A stretch of DNA of 64,000 nucleotides. Source: an uncultured Opitutales bacterium (lineage in GTDB: Bacteria > Verrucomicrobiota > Verrucomicrobiia > Opitutales > Intestinicryptomonadaceae). This document shows, piece after piece, positions 16,300-24,697 of the stretch (position 1 is its first letter; each line of letters begins with the position of its first letter). The stretch spans positions 1 to 64,000 of the forward strand of contig CALXLM010000012.1 in NCBI GenBank assembly GCA_944389195.1, in the 5' to 3' direction. Position numbers and translations under genes: made by a program. Under the pieces are notes generated by a model. It saw only the letters and a program-made list of their open reading frames with translations. It did not search any database and was not told the origin of the DNA.

Positions 16300-18216
16300 A
16301 TGAGCGATTCTATCAAACACGAGTGCGGCATTGCTTTAATCAGGCTTTTGAAGCCCCTTGAATATTACAAGGACAAATACGACGACCCCATATACGGCTT
16401 CCACAAGCTGTTTCTCCTGATGGAAAAGCAGCACAACCGCGGGCAGGACGGAGCGGGCATAGGAGCCGTAAAAATCGGCGTGGAACCCGGACAAAGATAC
16501 ATATTTAGAGAACGCAACGCCAAAACGAACGGATTGTCCCAGATATTTACCGACCAATTTGAAAAATACGCCGAAAACGTAAGGCGCGGGATAATACACC
16601 CCGAATTCATGGACACGGTAAAGTCTAATTTCGACTACGCCGCCGAGCTCTTGATGGGGCATCTTAGGTACGGCACAAGCGGGTCATACCAAAAAAGCAG
16701 CTGCCATCCGTTTTTCAGGAAGAGCACATGGCCCGCCCGCAACCTAATGCTTGTGGGAAACTTTAACATAACCAATACCGAAGAGTTAAACAACGACCTC
16801 ATAGAGCGCGGCATACACCCTGTCTTCAGCACGGACACGCAGGCTATTCTGGAGGAGATATGCTTCCAGCTCGACATAGAACACGCCGAAATTTACAGGG
16901 AGCTGCGCGACGAGGGAATTGCCGGCGAGGACATATTGCGAATGATGAACGAGCGCTTGAGCCCGCTGCGCATAGTCAGCAGCGCGGCGAAAAGCTGGGA
17001 CGGCGGATACACCATAGCCGGGGCAATCGGCAACGGCGACGCCTTCGTTCTGCGCGACGCAAACGGCATACGTCCCTGTTTTTATTACAAGAGCGACGAA
17101 TTGATAGCGTTTGCGTCGGAGCGAGTCCCTTTAATGACAGTATTTGAAGCCGAAGAAAAGGACATAAAGGAGGTTTCTCCGGGGAACGTTTACGTTATGA
17201 AATGCGACGGCACATGCTACGAACAGCCGTACAGGGAGGCCGGGGAGAAAAAATCGTGCACGTTTGAGCGGATATATTTTTCTCGCGGGAACGACCCGCA
17301 AATATACAGGGAGAGGAAGGCTCTCGGCGAGGCGCTTTGCCCGAAGCTGATAAAGTCCATCAACAGCGACTTCAAGCACGCGGTTTTCAGCTACATACCC
17401 AATACCGCCGAAATAGCCTATTACGGCATGATGAGCGGGCTGCGCGTCATGCGCCGCAAAGAGGTAAAAAACGAGCTTCTCGAACTTGTAAAATCGGACA
17501 GGCCCCTTACCGCCGACATTATCGACAAGCTCGTTATGGACAACTGGCCGCGCGGCGAAAAAATAGCCCACAAGGACATCAAGCTTAGAACTTTCATATC
17601 GCAGGAAAAGACGCGCACCCAGCTGGCATCGCACGTTTACGACATAACCTACGGCGTTGTGAACCCCAAGGACGTGCTCGTATGCCTTGACGACTCCATC
17701 GTGCGCGGAACGACACTCAGGCAGCAGATTTTGCGCATATTGAGCCGCACAAATCCCAAGAAAATAGTCATCGCATCAACCGCCCCCCAGATACGTTATC
17801 CCGACTGTTATGGGATAGACATGAGCGAAATCGGCAAATTTATAGCTTTCCAGGCCGCGGTAAAACTCCTGAAGGAAACCGGAAATGCGGAGGTTGTAAA
17901 GGAGGTTTACAGATTGTGCGTGGCCCAAAAGGACAAACCGGCCCACGAAATCGTCAACCATGTTGAAAAAATATACGAACGTTTCACCGAAGACCAGATC
18001 ACAAAGAAAATAGGCGAACTCGTATATCCCAAAAACGTCGAGTGGAACGGCGAACTGGAAATAGTTTTCCAGTCTATAGACGACCTGCACAAGTCCATAA
18101 CGTCATGCACGGGCGACTGGTATTTCACTGGCAACTACCCCACTCCCGGCGGATACAGGGTTTTGAACAACGCTTTCATAAATTATTACGAGAACAAGGA
18201 GGTCCGCAGCTATTGA
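16300..18216 (+). CDS. purF: Amidophosphoribosyltransferase, long form
   Basis: Catalyses the first committed step of purine synthesis: PRPP plus glutamine to phosphoribosylamine. An N-terminal class II glutaminase domain begins at Cys9 (KHECGIALIRLL); the eight residues before it would have to be removed, as with PurF propeptides. The phosphoribosyltransferase domain carries the PRPP loop LVCLDDSIVRGTTLRQQI. Other signatures are QHNRGQDGAGIG and HLRYGTSGSY. At 638 residues it is much longer than E. coli PurF (505), resembling the long forms known in Bacteroidetes. A possible -35 TTGACT lies at 16237. purA is also in this window but on the other strand and not linked. Confidence 0.9.
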   Translation: MSDSIKHECGIALIRLLKPLEYYKDKYDDPIYGFHKLFLLMEKQHNRGQDGAGIGAVKIGVEPGQRYIFRERNAKTNGLSQIFTDQFEKYAENVRRGIIHPEFMDTVKSNFDYAAELLMGHLRYGTSGSYQKSSCHPFFRKSTWPARNLMLVGNFNITNTEELNNDLIERGIHPVFSTDTQAILEEICFQLDIEHAEIYRELRDEGIAGEDILRMMNERLSPLRIVSSAAKSWDGGYTIAGAIGNGDAFVLRDANGIRPCFYYKSDELIAFASERVPLMTVFEAEEKDIKEVSPGNVYVMKCDGTCYEQPYREAGEKKSCTFERIYFSRGNDPQIYRERKALGEALCPKLIKSINSDFKHAVFSYIPNTAEIAYYGMMSGLRVMRRKEVKNELLELVKSDRPLTADIIDKLVMDNWPRGEKIAHKDIKLRTFISQEKTRTQLASHVYDITYGVVNPKDVLVCLDDSIVRGTTLRQQILRILSRTNPKKIVIASTAPQIRYPDCYGIDMSEIGKFIAFQAAVKLLKETGNAEVVKEVYRLCVAQKDKPAHEIVNHVEKIYERFTEDQITKKIGELVYPKNVEWNGELEIVFQSIDDLHKSITSCTGDWYFTGNYPTPGGYRVLNNAFINYYENKEVRSY

Positions 18217-18350
18217 TTTCTTTGCAAGGGAAACGGCGTTTGTCCATGGGCGCGCGGGTTTCGGGCGCGCAGTATCGTCCGAAATTTCGCCGGCTTGACG
18301 GCGTGCCGTTTTGCCGCTTTTGAAAATCAAAAAACGGCGATTTTGTTGCG

Positions 18351-19952
18351 ATGAATGAGGGAAAATCTTTTCGCGGGCCCGCAAAATCCTCAGGATTGCC
18401 CGAAGATCCCGTAAACATTCCGGATTTTTCGTGGAGCAAAGGCAGGTCGGCCGGCGTATTTTTGCACATATCTTCGCTTCCTTCGGAATGGGGGATAGGC
18501 AATGTGGGCGGAGCGGCGGAAGCCTTTTTCGACTTTCTCGAGACCGCCGGCATGCGCTGGTGGCAGATGTGTCCGCTCGGGCCGACCGGATACGGGGACT
18601 CGCCGTACCAGTCGTTTTCGGCTTTCGCCGGAAATCCTTACTTCATAGACCTTGAAGATCTCACAAGAAGTGGTCTGCTGAAGGCGGCAGACGTGGAGCC
18701 TTTGCGCAGGCTGCCGCGGGATTTTTGCGATTACGGCGCAGTTTACGCCGCCATACCCGCCCTGCTTCGCAAAGCGGCTTTCGCCTGGCGTACAGCGGGT
18801 TCGCCGGAGGGGATTTTCGATTACCGCCAATCTTTTAAAAGTTTCAGCGGCAAAAACGCCAGTTGGCTCGAGCCGTATTCGCTTTTTTCCGCTTATAAGC
18901 GAAAATTCGGCGGCAAACCGTGGTACGAATGGCCGCAAGACTGCCGTTTTTTTAAAAATGCGGCGAAAATCAAGCGCGATTCCGAAACAGTCGACGAAAT
19001 CTTTGCCGTAAAGTTTTGCCAGTGGATTTTTTTCTGCCAGTTCGAGAAGTTTCGTGAAAAAGCCGAATCGCGCGGGATAAAAATATTCGGGGACCTCCCT
19101 ATTTTTGTGGCGCACGACAGCGCCGACGTCTGGGAAAACCCCGAAATATTCGAGCTTAACAAGGACGGTTCAGCCCGAAATGTGGCCGGAGTCGGGCCCG
19201 ACTACTTTTCCGCCGAAGGGCAATTATGGGGAAATCCGCTCTACGACTGGAGGGGCGCAAAAACGCAGGTTTACGAATTTTGGCGCAGGCGAATATCGGC
19301 GGCCCTGTCGATGTACGACGCCGTAAGGCTGGATCATTTCAGGGGTTTTGCAGACTATTGGTCGATTCCAGCCAAGTCTAATGACGCGCGGAAGGGTTCG
19401 TGGAAACTCGGGCCGGGAATGGATTTTTTCAGATTTCTTAAAAGAAATTTCCCCAAAAACCGCTTTGTGGCCGAAGATTTGGGAATGCTTTCGAAGCGCG
19501 CGCGGGAGCTGCGCGACAAGCTCAACATGCCTTCAATGGCGGTAATGCAGTTTGCCTTCGGGGACGCCCCTTCAAACCCCTATTTTCCGCACAACGTAAG
19601 GAGGAATTGCGTCTATTACACCGGAACGCACGACAATGACACCGCGTGCGGCTGGTACGCTTCTGCGGGCGAGGACGCAAAAGACCAACTGCGCAGATAT
19701 TTCCGCTCCCCTGGAGACTCTCCAAACTGGGATATGATACACGCGCTTTTGCTGAGCGCGGCGCAAATGGCGGTAATCCCCATGCAGGACATACTCGGGC
19801 TGCCCTCCGAATGCAGGATGAACACTCCCGGGAAAGCCGGCGGAAATTGGCGTTGGCGAATGACTTGCGAACAGCTTGAGGCTGCGAAGAACCTAAACGC
19901 CCCCTATTTAAAATCGCTTGCGCATCTTGGCGGCAGGCTGGCGGATTATTAA
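18351..19952 (+). CDS. malQ: 4-alpha-glucanotransferase (GH77, amylomaltase)
   Basis: Transfers alpha-1,4-glucan chains between acceptors, used in maltodextrin or glycogen metabolism in the cytoplasm. The 533 residues show the classic GH77 pattern: GVFLHISSLPSEWGIGNVG near residue 39, LGPTGYGDSPYQSFSAFAGN, the nucleophile Asp in DAVRLDHFRGFADYW, the acid/base Glu in FVAEDLGML and the transition-state Asp in YTGTHDNDTACGW. Length matches E. coli-independent bacterial amylomaltases of about 500 residues. No signal peptide. It lies 134 bases after purF and 43 bases before ptsI, so purF-malQ-ptsI-glcD could be read together, but a promoter inside cannot be excluded. Confidence 0.95.
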   Translation: MNEGKSFRGPAKSSGLPEDPVNIPDFSWSKGRSAGVFLHISSLPSEWGIGNVGGAAEAFFDFLETAGMRWWQMCPLGPTGYGDSPYQSFSAFAGNPYFIDLEDLTRSGLLKAADVEPLRRLPRDFCDYGAVYAAIPALLRKAAFAWRTAGSPEGIFDYRQSFKSFSGKNASWLEPYSLFSAYKRKFGGKPWYEWPQDCRFFKNAAKIKRDSETVDEIFAVKFCQWIFFCQFEKFREKAESRGIKIFGDLPIFVAHDSADVWENPEIFELNKDGSARNVAGVGPDYFSAEGQLWGNPLYDWRGAKTQVYEFWRRRISAALSMYDAVRLDHFRGFADYWSIPAKSNDARKGSWKLGPGMDFFRFLKRNFPKNRFVAEDLGMLSKRARELRDKLNMPSMAVMQFAFGDAPSNPYFPHNVRRNCVYYTGTHDNDTACGWYASAGEDAKDQLRRYFRSPGDSPNWDMIHALLLSAAQMAVIPMQDILGLPSECRMNTPGKAGGNWRWRMTCEQLEAAKNLNAPYLKSLAHLGGRLADY

Positions 19953-19995
19953 AAATAATGTTGAAAAGAACAAGGTTTATCGGAAAATAGGGACA

Positions 19996-21765
19996 ATGGG
20001 CGAAATGGAACACGGAGTCGAACGCGAGTTAAAGGGGCTGTCGGTATCGAAGGGGATAGCGCACGGCGAAGCGTTTGTCATGCTCCACCGCGATCTTGAG
20101 ACGCCCGTTTACGAAATACGCGAATCCGACAAGCCAGCCGAGATAGAGCGCTTCCAAAACGCCATACTCAAAACAAGGGCGGATATCAGGCAGCTGAAGG
20201 AGGAGCTTTCCGAAACCGTGGGAGAGGCCGAATCGAGCATATTTGACGCGCACTTGCTCGTTCTTGAAGACGTAGCCATAATGCAGGAAACCCTGTCGGC
20301 CTTCGACAAGGGAAACTACAACATAGAATACTGCTACTCCACCGTCATAAACAAGTTTATAGGCGCATTCGAAAAAATCGACGACTCTTTTATACGCGAA
20401 AGGATAGGCGATCTCAAAGACGTGTCGAGGCGCGTGATTGCCAACATGCTCGGCATAGAAACGGCTAAAATAGGCGCGCTGTCCGATCCGCTCATACTTG
20501 TAAGTTCCGATTTCGCCCCCTCCGATTTCGCGTTGGTCGACAAAAGTAAAATTTTGGCGATCGTCACTGAAAAGGGGTCCCAGACCAGCCACACCGCCAT
20601 ACTTTCGCGCTCGCTGGGCATACCGTGCATAGTCGGCATAGTGGGGGTGGCGGACGCCATATCCACCGGGGAATTTTTATTGGTGGACGGATACAACGGC
20701 AATGTGGTGGTAAACCCCACAAAAAACACATTGCGCCATTATACCGAGGTGGAATCCGTCCACCGCGAAATTCAAAAGATTTTCGACACATCGCTTCCGT
20801 ATCCTTCGGTGACGACCGACGGCCTCGATTTTAAAATAGAGTTAAATATCAGCTCCGCCGCAGACATTCCTGACGGGGCCATGAATTATTGCGACGGCGT
20901 GGGATTGTTGCGCACGGAGAATTTCTTTTTGGACACCGGCGCTTTCCCCGACGAGGAAGCGCAGTTTGAAACCTACAAGAAGGCGGCTTTGGCCGCGGCG
21001 GGCAAGCCCATAACAATAAGGACGCTCGATCTCGGCGGGGACAAGAATCTGAACCTGATGAAGATGGTCAACAAAGAGGAAAATCCCTTCATGGGCTACA
21101 GGGCGATCAGGTTTTGCCTCGACCACAAAGAGATATTTCTTATCCAGCTCAAGGCTATTTTGCGCGCCAGCGCCTATGGAAACGTAAAGATACTTCTGCC
21201 GATGATAAACTCCATACGCGAAGTCGAACGCTCGCGCATTTTAATCGAGCAGGCGAAAGAAGAGCTTGCGGCTTCGGGAATGGATTTTGACAGGCACATA
21301 AAAGTGGGGGCAATGATAGAGGTCCCGAGCGCTGCCATAACCGCCGACGTAATATGCGACGCCTGCGATTTTATAAGCATAGGAACAAACGACCTCATAC
21401 AGTATATACTTGCCGTGGACCGCGTCAACGACATGGTGGCCTATCTATACGAACCTACGCACCCGGCCGTAATCCGCACGCTCGACATGGTTGTTTCTGC
21501 CGCGCGCAAGGCCGAAATTCCAGTGTCTGTGTGCGGCGAGCTCGCCGCGGATCCGATTTTTGCTCCCCTGCTTTTGGGTATGGGCGTCACAGAATTCAGC
21601 ATGAGCCCCAAAGCCGTAAGCGAGATCAAGTTTCTGCTGCGCAAGATGAGCTATGAAAGGGCGAGAAATTTGCGCAACGAGATTCTCTCCCTGAAAAGGG
21701 CGCGGCATATCGTGAGCCGGCTGCGCTCGTACTATTACGAGTCGATGCAGCCTTACATACAGTGA
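19996..21765 (+). CDS. ptsI: Phosphoenolpyruvate-protein phosphotransferase (enzyme I of the PTS)
   Basis: Takes phosphate from phosphoenolpyruvate and passes it to HPr. About 589 residues from ATG 19996; an upstream in-frame ATG (19918) lies inside malQ and is less likely. The N-terminal domain opens with KGLSVSKGIAHGEAF, the active-site His lies in EKGSQTSHTAILSRSLGIPC, and the PEP-binding barrel has GLLRTENFFLD, MGYRAIRFCL, GAMIEVPSA, FISIGTNDLIQYILAVDR and SVCGELAADP. Length fits E. coli EI (575). No HPr or sugar-specific enzyme II gene is in this window, so its target is not visible here. The next gene overlaps its stop by 4 bases. Confidence 0.95.
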   Translation: MGEMEHGVERELKGLSVSKGIAHGEAFVMLHRDLETPVYEIRESDKPAEIERFQNAILKTRADIRQLKEELSETVGEAESSIFDAHLLVLEDVAIMQETLSAFDKGNYNIEYCYSTVINKFIGAFEKIDDSFIRERIGDLKDVSRRVIANMLGIETAKIGALSDPLILVSSDFAPSDFALVDKSKILAIVTEKGSQTSHTAILSRSLGIPCIVGIVGVADAISTGEFLLVDGYNGNVVVNPTKNTLRHYTEVESVHREIQKIFDTSLPYPSVTTDGLDFKIELNISSAADIPDGAMNYCDGVGLLRTENFFLDTGAFPDEEAQFETYKKAALAAAGKPITIRTLDLGGDKNLNLMKMVNKEENPFMGYRAIRFCLDHKEIFLIQLKAILRASAYGNVKILLPMINSIREVERSRILIEQAKEELAASGMDFDRHIKVGAMIEVPSAAITADVICDACDFISIGTNDLIQYILAVDRVNDMVAYLYEPTHPAVIRTLDMVVSAARKAEIPVSVCGELAADPIFAPLLLGMGVTEFSMSPKAVSEIKFLLRKMSYERARNLRNEILSLKRARHIVSRLRSYYYESMQPYIQ

Positions 21766-23186
21766 CAATGGGGCAAGCCGAAAAAATGCTAAAAAGGCTC
21801 GTCGAAAGCGGCCTGGATTGCGCCGACGACGAAAAATCGCTGTTCGCCGCGTCGGTTGACAATATGCGCTACAGCTTTTTGCCCCGTTTTGTGGTGCGCG
21901 CGAAATCCGGAGATGACGTCGAAAAAACCATGCGGGCCGCCTACGATTTCGAAGTGCCCGTCACTGTGCGCGGATCCGGAACGGGATGCGCGGGCGGATG
22001 CGTTCCGACGCTCGGCGGGGCGGTTTTGGATCTTTCGGGCATAGATTTCATAGAAATAGACCCCGTTTCGCGGGTGGCGCACGTCGGCGCGGGGGCCGTG
22101 ACCGCGCATATCGACGCAAAGGCAAACGGGTTCGGACTTTTTTACGCGCCTGACCCGTCGTCGCACAAATATTCGTCCATCGGCGGCAATATCGCCTGCA
22201 ATGCGGGCGGTCTTCGCGCCCTAAAATACGGCACGACGCGCGAGCACGTTTTGTCGCTTGCGGCTGTCCTTGCCGACGGGCGAAAAATATCGTGCGGCCT
22301 GCCGTTGAAAAAGTACTCCGTCGGACAAAATCTGCGCGACATGTTCATCGGCTCCGAGGGAACACTCGGAATTGTGACGGAAGCATGGTTAAAGCTCCTT
22401 CCGCTGCCGAGCGCAAAAACGGCGGCGCTGGCCTATTTTGACGACGACGGATCGGCGTTTAATGGCATTGAAAGAATTATGAGGGCGAATCTCGCGCCGT
22501 GCGTCCTTGAATTCATGGACACGGAAACGGTGGCCTGCGTGCGCGCCAGAAACCCCGGGCTGTCCGTCCCGGAAAACGCCGCCGCGATTCTCGCCGAGTT
22601 TGACGGGGAAAGGAACGAAACACTCTTTCAGGCGAGAAAATTTGCGGAAACGCTTTCGCCCTTTTCCGACGCCGAATTTGCAGTGGAAGATTCGGCTATG
22701 GCGAAACTTTGGGAAGTCAGAAGGTCGGCTTCGCAGTCGATGTACGAACTCGGCGATTCGAAAATAAGCCAGGACATCGTTCTTCCCAACGGCGTTTTGC
22801 GCGATTTTTTCAGCTTCTACAAAGATCTCGGCCGGTCCAAAAAACTGGCTACTCCCGTTTTCGGCCACGCCGGCGACGGCAATTACCACATACATTTTAT
22901 GTACGACTCCTCTGACGCCGGGGCGCGCGCAAGAGCTTTGGAGGCTATGGATGCTTCCATAGAAAAAGCGGTTGAACTCGGCGGAGCCGTATCGGGCGAA
23001 CACGGCATAGGATTTTTAAAATCGAAATATATGCCGCTGCAACACGGCGCATTAGAACTCGAACTAATGTCGTCGATAAAGCGCCTGTTCGACCCCAAAA
23101 ACATTTTGAATCCCGGCAAAATTTATGCGCCGTCGGATATTGAAGGCTTATCGCCTCTTAAGGGCTTAAAGCTCCCGTGGGATTAA
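21762..23186 (+). CDS. FAD-linked glycolate/D-lactate dehydrogenase family protein (GlcD-like)
   Basis: An oxidoreductase that likely oxidises a 2-hydroxy acid such as glycolate or D-lactate. The 474 residues contain an FAD-binding type 4 (VAO/PCMH) domain with PVTVRGSGTGCAGGCVPTLG, SSIGGNIACNAGGLRALKYG and FIGSEGTLGIVTEAWLKLLP, and an FAD-oxidase C-terminal domain with the metal/substrate histidines in VFGHAGDGNYHIH and GAVSGEHGIG. GTG 21762 overlaps the ptsI stop (GTGA); ATG 21768 is an alternative start two codons in. No glcE/glcF or lactate permease is adjacent, so the substrate stays open. No iron-sulfur domain is fused. Confidence 0.87.
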   Translation: MTMGQAEKMLKRLVESGLDCADDEKSLFAASVDNMRYSFLPRFVVRAKSGDDVEKTMRAAYDFEVPVTVRGSGTGCAGGCVPTLGGAVLDLSGIDFIEIDPVSRVAHVGAGAVTAHIDAKANGFGLFYAPDPSSHKYSSIGGNIACNAGGLRALKYGTTREHVLSLAAVLADGRKISCGLPLKKYSVGQNLRDMFIGSEGTLGIVTEAWLKLLPLPSAKTAALAYFDDDGSAFNGIERIMRANLAPCVLEFMDTETVACVRARNPGLSVPENAAAILAEFDGERNETLFQARKFAETLSPFSDAEFAVEDSAMAKLWEVRRSASQSMYELGDSKISQDIVLPNGVLRDFFSFYKDLGRSKKLATPVFGHAGDGNYHIHFMYDSSDAGARARALEAMDASIEKAVELGGAVSGEHGIGFLKSKYMPLQHGALELELMSSIKRLFDPKNILNPGKIYAPSDIEGLSPLKGLKLPWD

Positions 23187-23280
23187 TTGCCGCCCGAACG
23201 CCGTCCGCGGATCCCGTTTCCGGTTTGGGTATAGCCGCATTTTATTGTCCCGGCTCCGGACGCGTTCTGGATTCCACACC

Positions 23281-23312
23281 AAAAAAAAACGCCGCATTTG
23301 TGCTGCGGCGTT
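23281..23312 (-). terminator. Intrinsic terminator of the PPi-phosphofructokinase gene
   Basis: AACGCCGCA (23288-23296) and TGCGGCGTT (23304-23312) form a 9-bp stem with a 7-base loop. Read on the minus strand it is followed by at least nine T (A run at 23281-23289), 26 bases past the stop at 23338. Confidence 0.85.
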
Positions 23313-23337
23313 AAAAAAGCTGGTTGTCGGGCTTTAA

Positions 23338-24537
23338 TTACAACTGTCCTATCTGCTTTAACATGGACACGAACCACTCGCTGCCGACATTGAAAGGCTT
23401 GCCTCCCTTGATTCTTTCGAATTCGCATGCGCGCAAAACGTTTCCGTTGTCTTCGTCATGGCCGATTACGCCCCCCTCGCGGCGCAAGGCGCATTCGACA
23501 GCCAGGTCGGTGCAGCTCTTGATGAGGCGCAAATCGTCGGCATTGGCGGCGGCCGCTCGGGCGAAATATCCGCTCTTTTGAACCATCACCTTTTCTGCCC
23601 CTATCATTTCGGCGAATTGCTTGCCGAACCACTTGCCGGGATTTACTGCGTCGAGTTTTACATGCCCGAAAGCGTCGCGCGGAACTTCCTCCCCGTTTGC
23701 CTCCATTTCGGCGACTATCGTTTTTACGCCGGCGCCTTCGGAAATGAAAATATTTACGCAGTCGTTTTCATCCATGAGCTTTTTGAGGCGTTTGGCTTCT
23801 TTGGGTATGTCGATTTCCATTTCGGGAATAAATACCGCATGGACATCGCGCCTGGCTTTAGTCAGGCCAAGCCCGTCGGCAAACTCTCCGCTGTTGAGCA
23901 TTTCGCGGTATTTTGCGGCGGTTGCGGCGGTCAGCCAACCGCAGTTGCGCCCCATTACTTCGTGTATGATGAGCATGCGCGGATTTGCGCCGCACTCCCC
24001 TACCACGTTTCTAAAAAATTTAGCGCCCTCTTCTGCCGCCGTCCACGCCCCGAGGCTCTGCCTTATGGGATAGACGTCGTTATCTATGGTTTTTGGAAGC
24101 CCTATTACCGTCAGTTCGTAATTGTTCTCCTTCAGAAATTTTGCCAAATCCGCTGCCGCGGTGTTTGTGTCGTCTCCTCCGATGGTATGCAAAATATCGA
24201 CGCCGTCTTTTACGAGGCGGTCTGCCGCCACTTTTTGCGGATCCTCGCCCTCCTTGACGAGTCCGCGTTTCACGCAATCCTTCACGTTTGTGAGCTTTAC
24301 GCGGGAGTTTCCTATCGGGGATCCTCCGTATCTGTGAAGGATAGGCGCTTTAGAGCGCATTTCGGCGTCCACTTTGATGCTTTCGCCGAGAAGCAACCCC
24401 TTATATCCGTTGACATAGCATATAATCTCTATCGACGGGTCGATTTCCGTATAGCGTTCAATCAGGCCGCCTATTGCGCTCGATAGGCAGGGCGCCAAGC
24501 CGCCCGCCGTAAGTATTCCGACTTTTTTTGGTTTCAT
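23338..24537 (-). CDS. Pyrophosphate-dependent 6-phosphofructokinase
   Basis: Phosphorylates fructose 6-phosphate reversibly with pyrophosphate, so it can serve both glycolysis and gluconeogenesis. The 399 residues begin KKVGILTAGGLAPCLSSAIG. The key feature is HTIGGDDTN: an Asp follows GGD where ATP-dependent enzymes have Gly, the well-known marker of PPi use. The catalytic loop reads GLPKTIDNDV. Further signatures are HEVMGRNCGWLTA and ISEGAG. Length fits the roughly 400-residue group found in many anaerobes. It lies 161 bases behind clpC with a terminator between, so it is probably transcribed separately. Confidence 0.9.
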   Translation of the reverse strand: MKPKKVGILTAGGLAPCLSSAIGGLIERYTEIDPSIEIICYVNGYKGLLLGESIKVDAEMRSKAPILHRYGGSPIGNSRVKLTNVKDCVKRGLVKEGEDPQKVAADRLVKDGVDILHTIGGDDTNTAAADLAKFLKENNYELTVIGLPKTIDNDVYPIRQSLGAWTAAEEGAKFFRNVVGECGANPRMLIIHEVMGRNCGWLTAATAAKYREMLNSGEFADGLGLTKARRDVHAVFIPEMEIDIPKEAKRLKKLMDENDCVNIFISEGAGVKTIVAEMEANGEEVPRDAFGHVKLDAVNPGKWFGKQFAEMIGAEKVMVQKSGYFARAAAANADDLRLIKSCTDLAVECALRREGGVIGHDEDNGNVLRACEFERIKGGKPFNVGSEWFVSMLKQIGQL

Positions 24538-24628
24538 ATTTTGTTTGCAGATAATGTGAAAGAATTAAACGACGACTTATACACCGCTTGCGGCCGGGCG
24601 CAAGCAAATTCGGGCGGCGATCAGATAT

Positions 24629-24667
24629 GAAAAAACACGGGCCGTTTAATTAAAAAAACGGCCCGCG
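24629..24667 (-). terminator. Intrinsic terminator of the mcsA-mcsB-clpC operon
   Basis: CGGGCCGTTT (24638-24647) pairs with AAACGGCCCG (24656-24665), a 10-bp stem. On the minus strand it is followed by TGTTTTTT. It is about 33 bases beyond the clpC stop. Confidence 0.85.
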
Positions 24668-24697
24668 CTCAACGTAGTAAGTTTCTAAAAATTCAGG

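Noticed and set aside
23458-24486. 342-codon open frame opposite the phosphofructokinase gene
   Set aside because: It is the antisense shadow of a well-supported gene with full PPi-PFK motifs.
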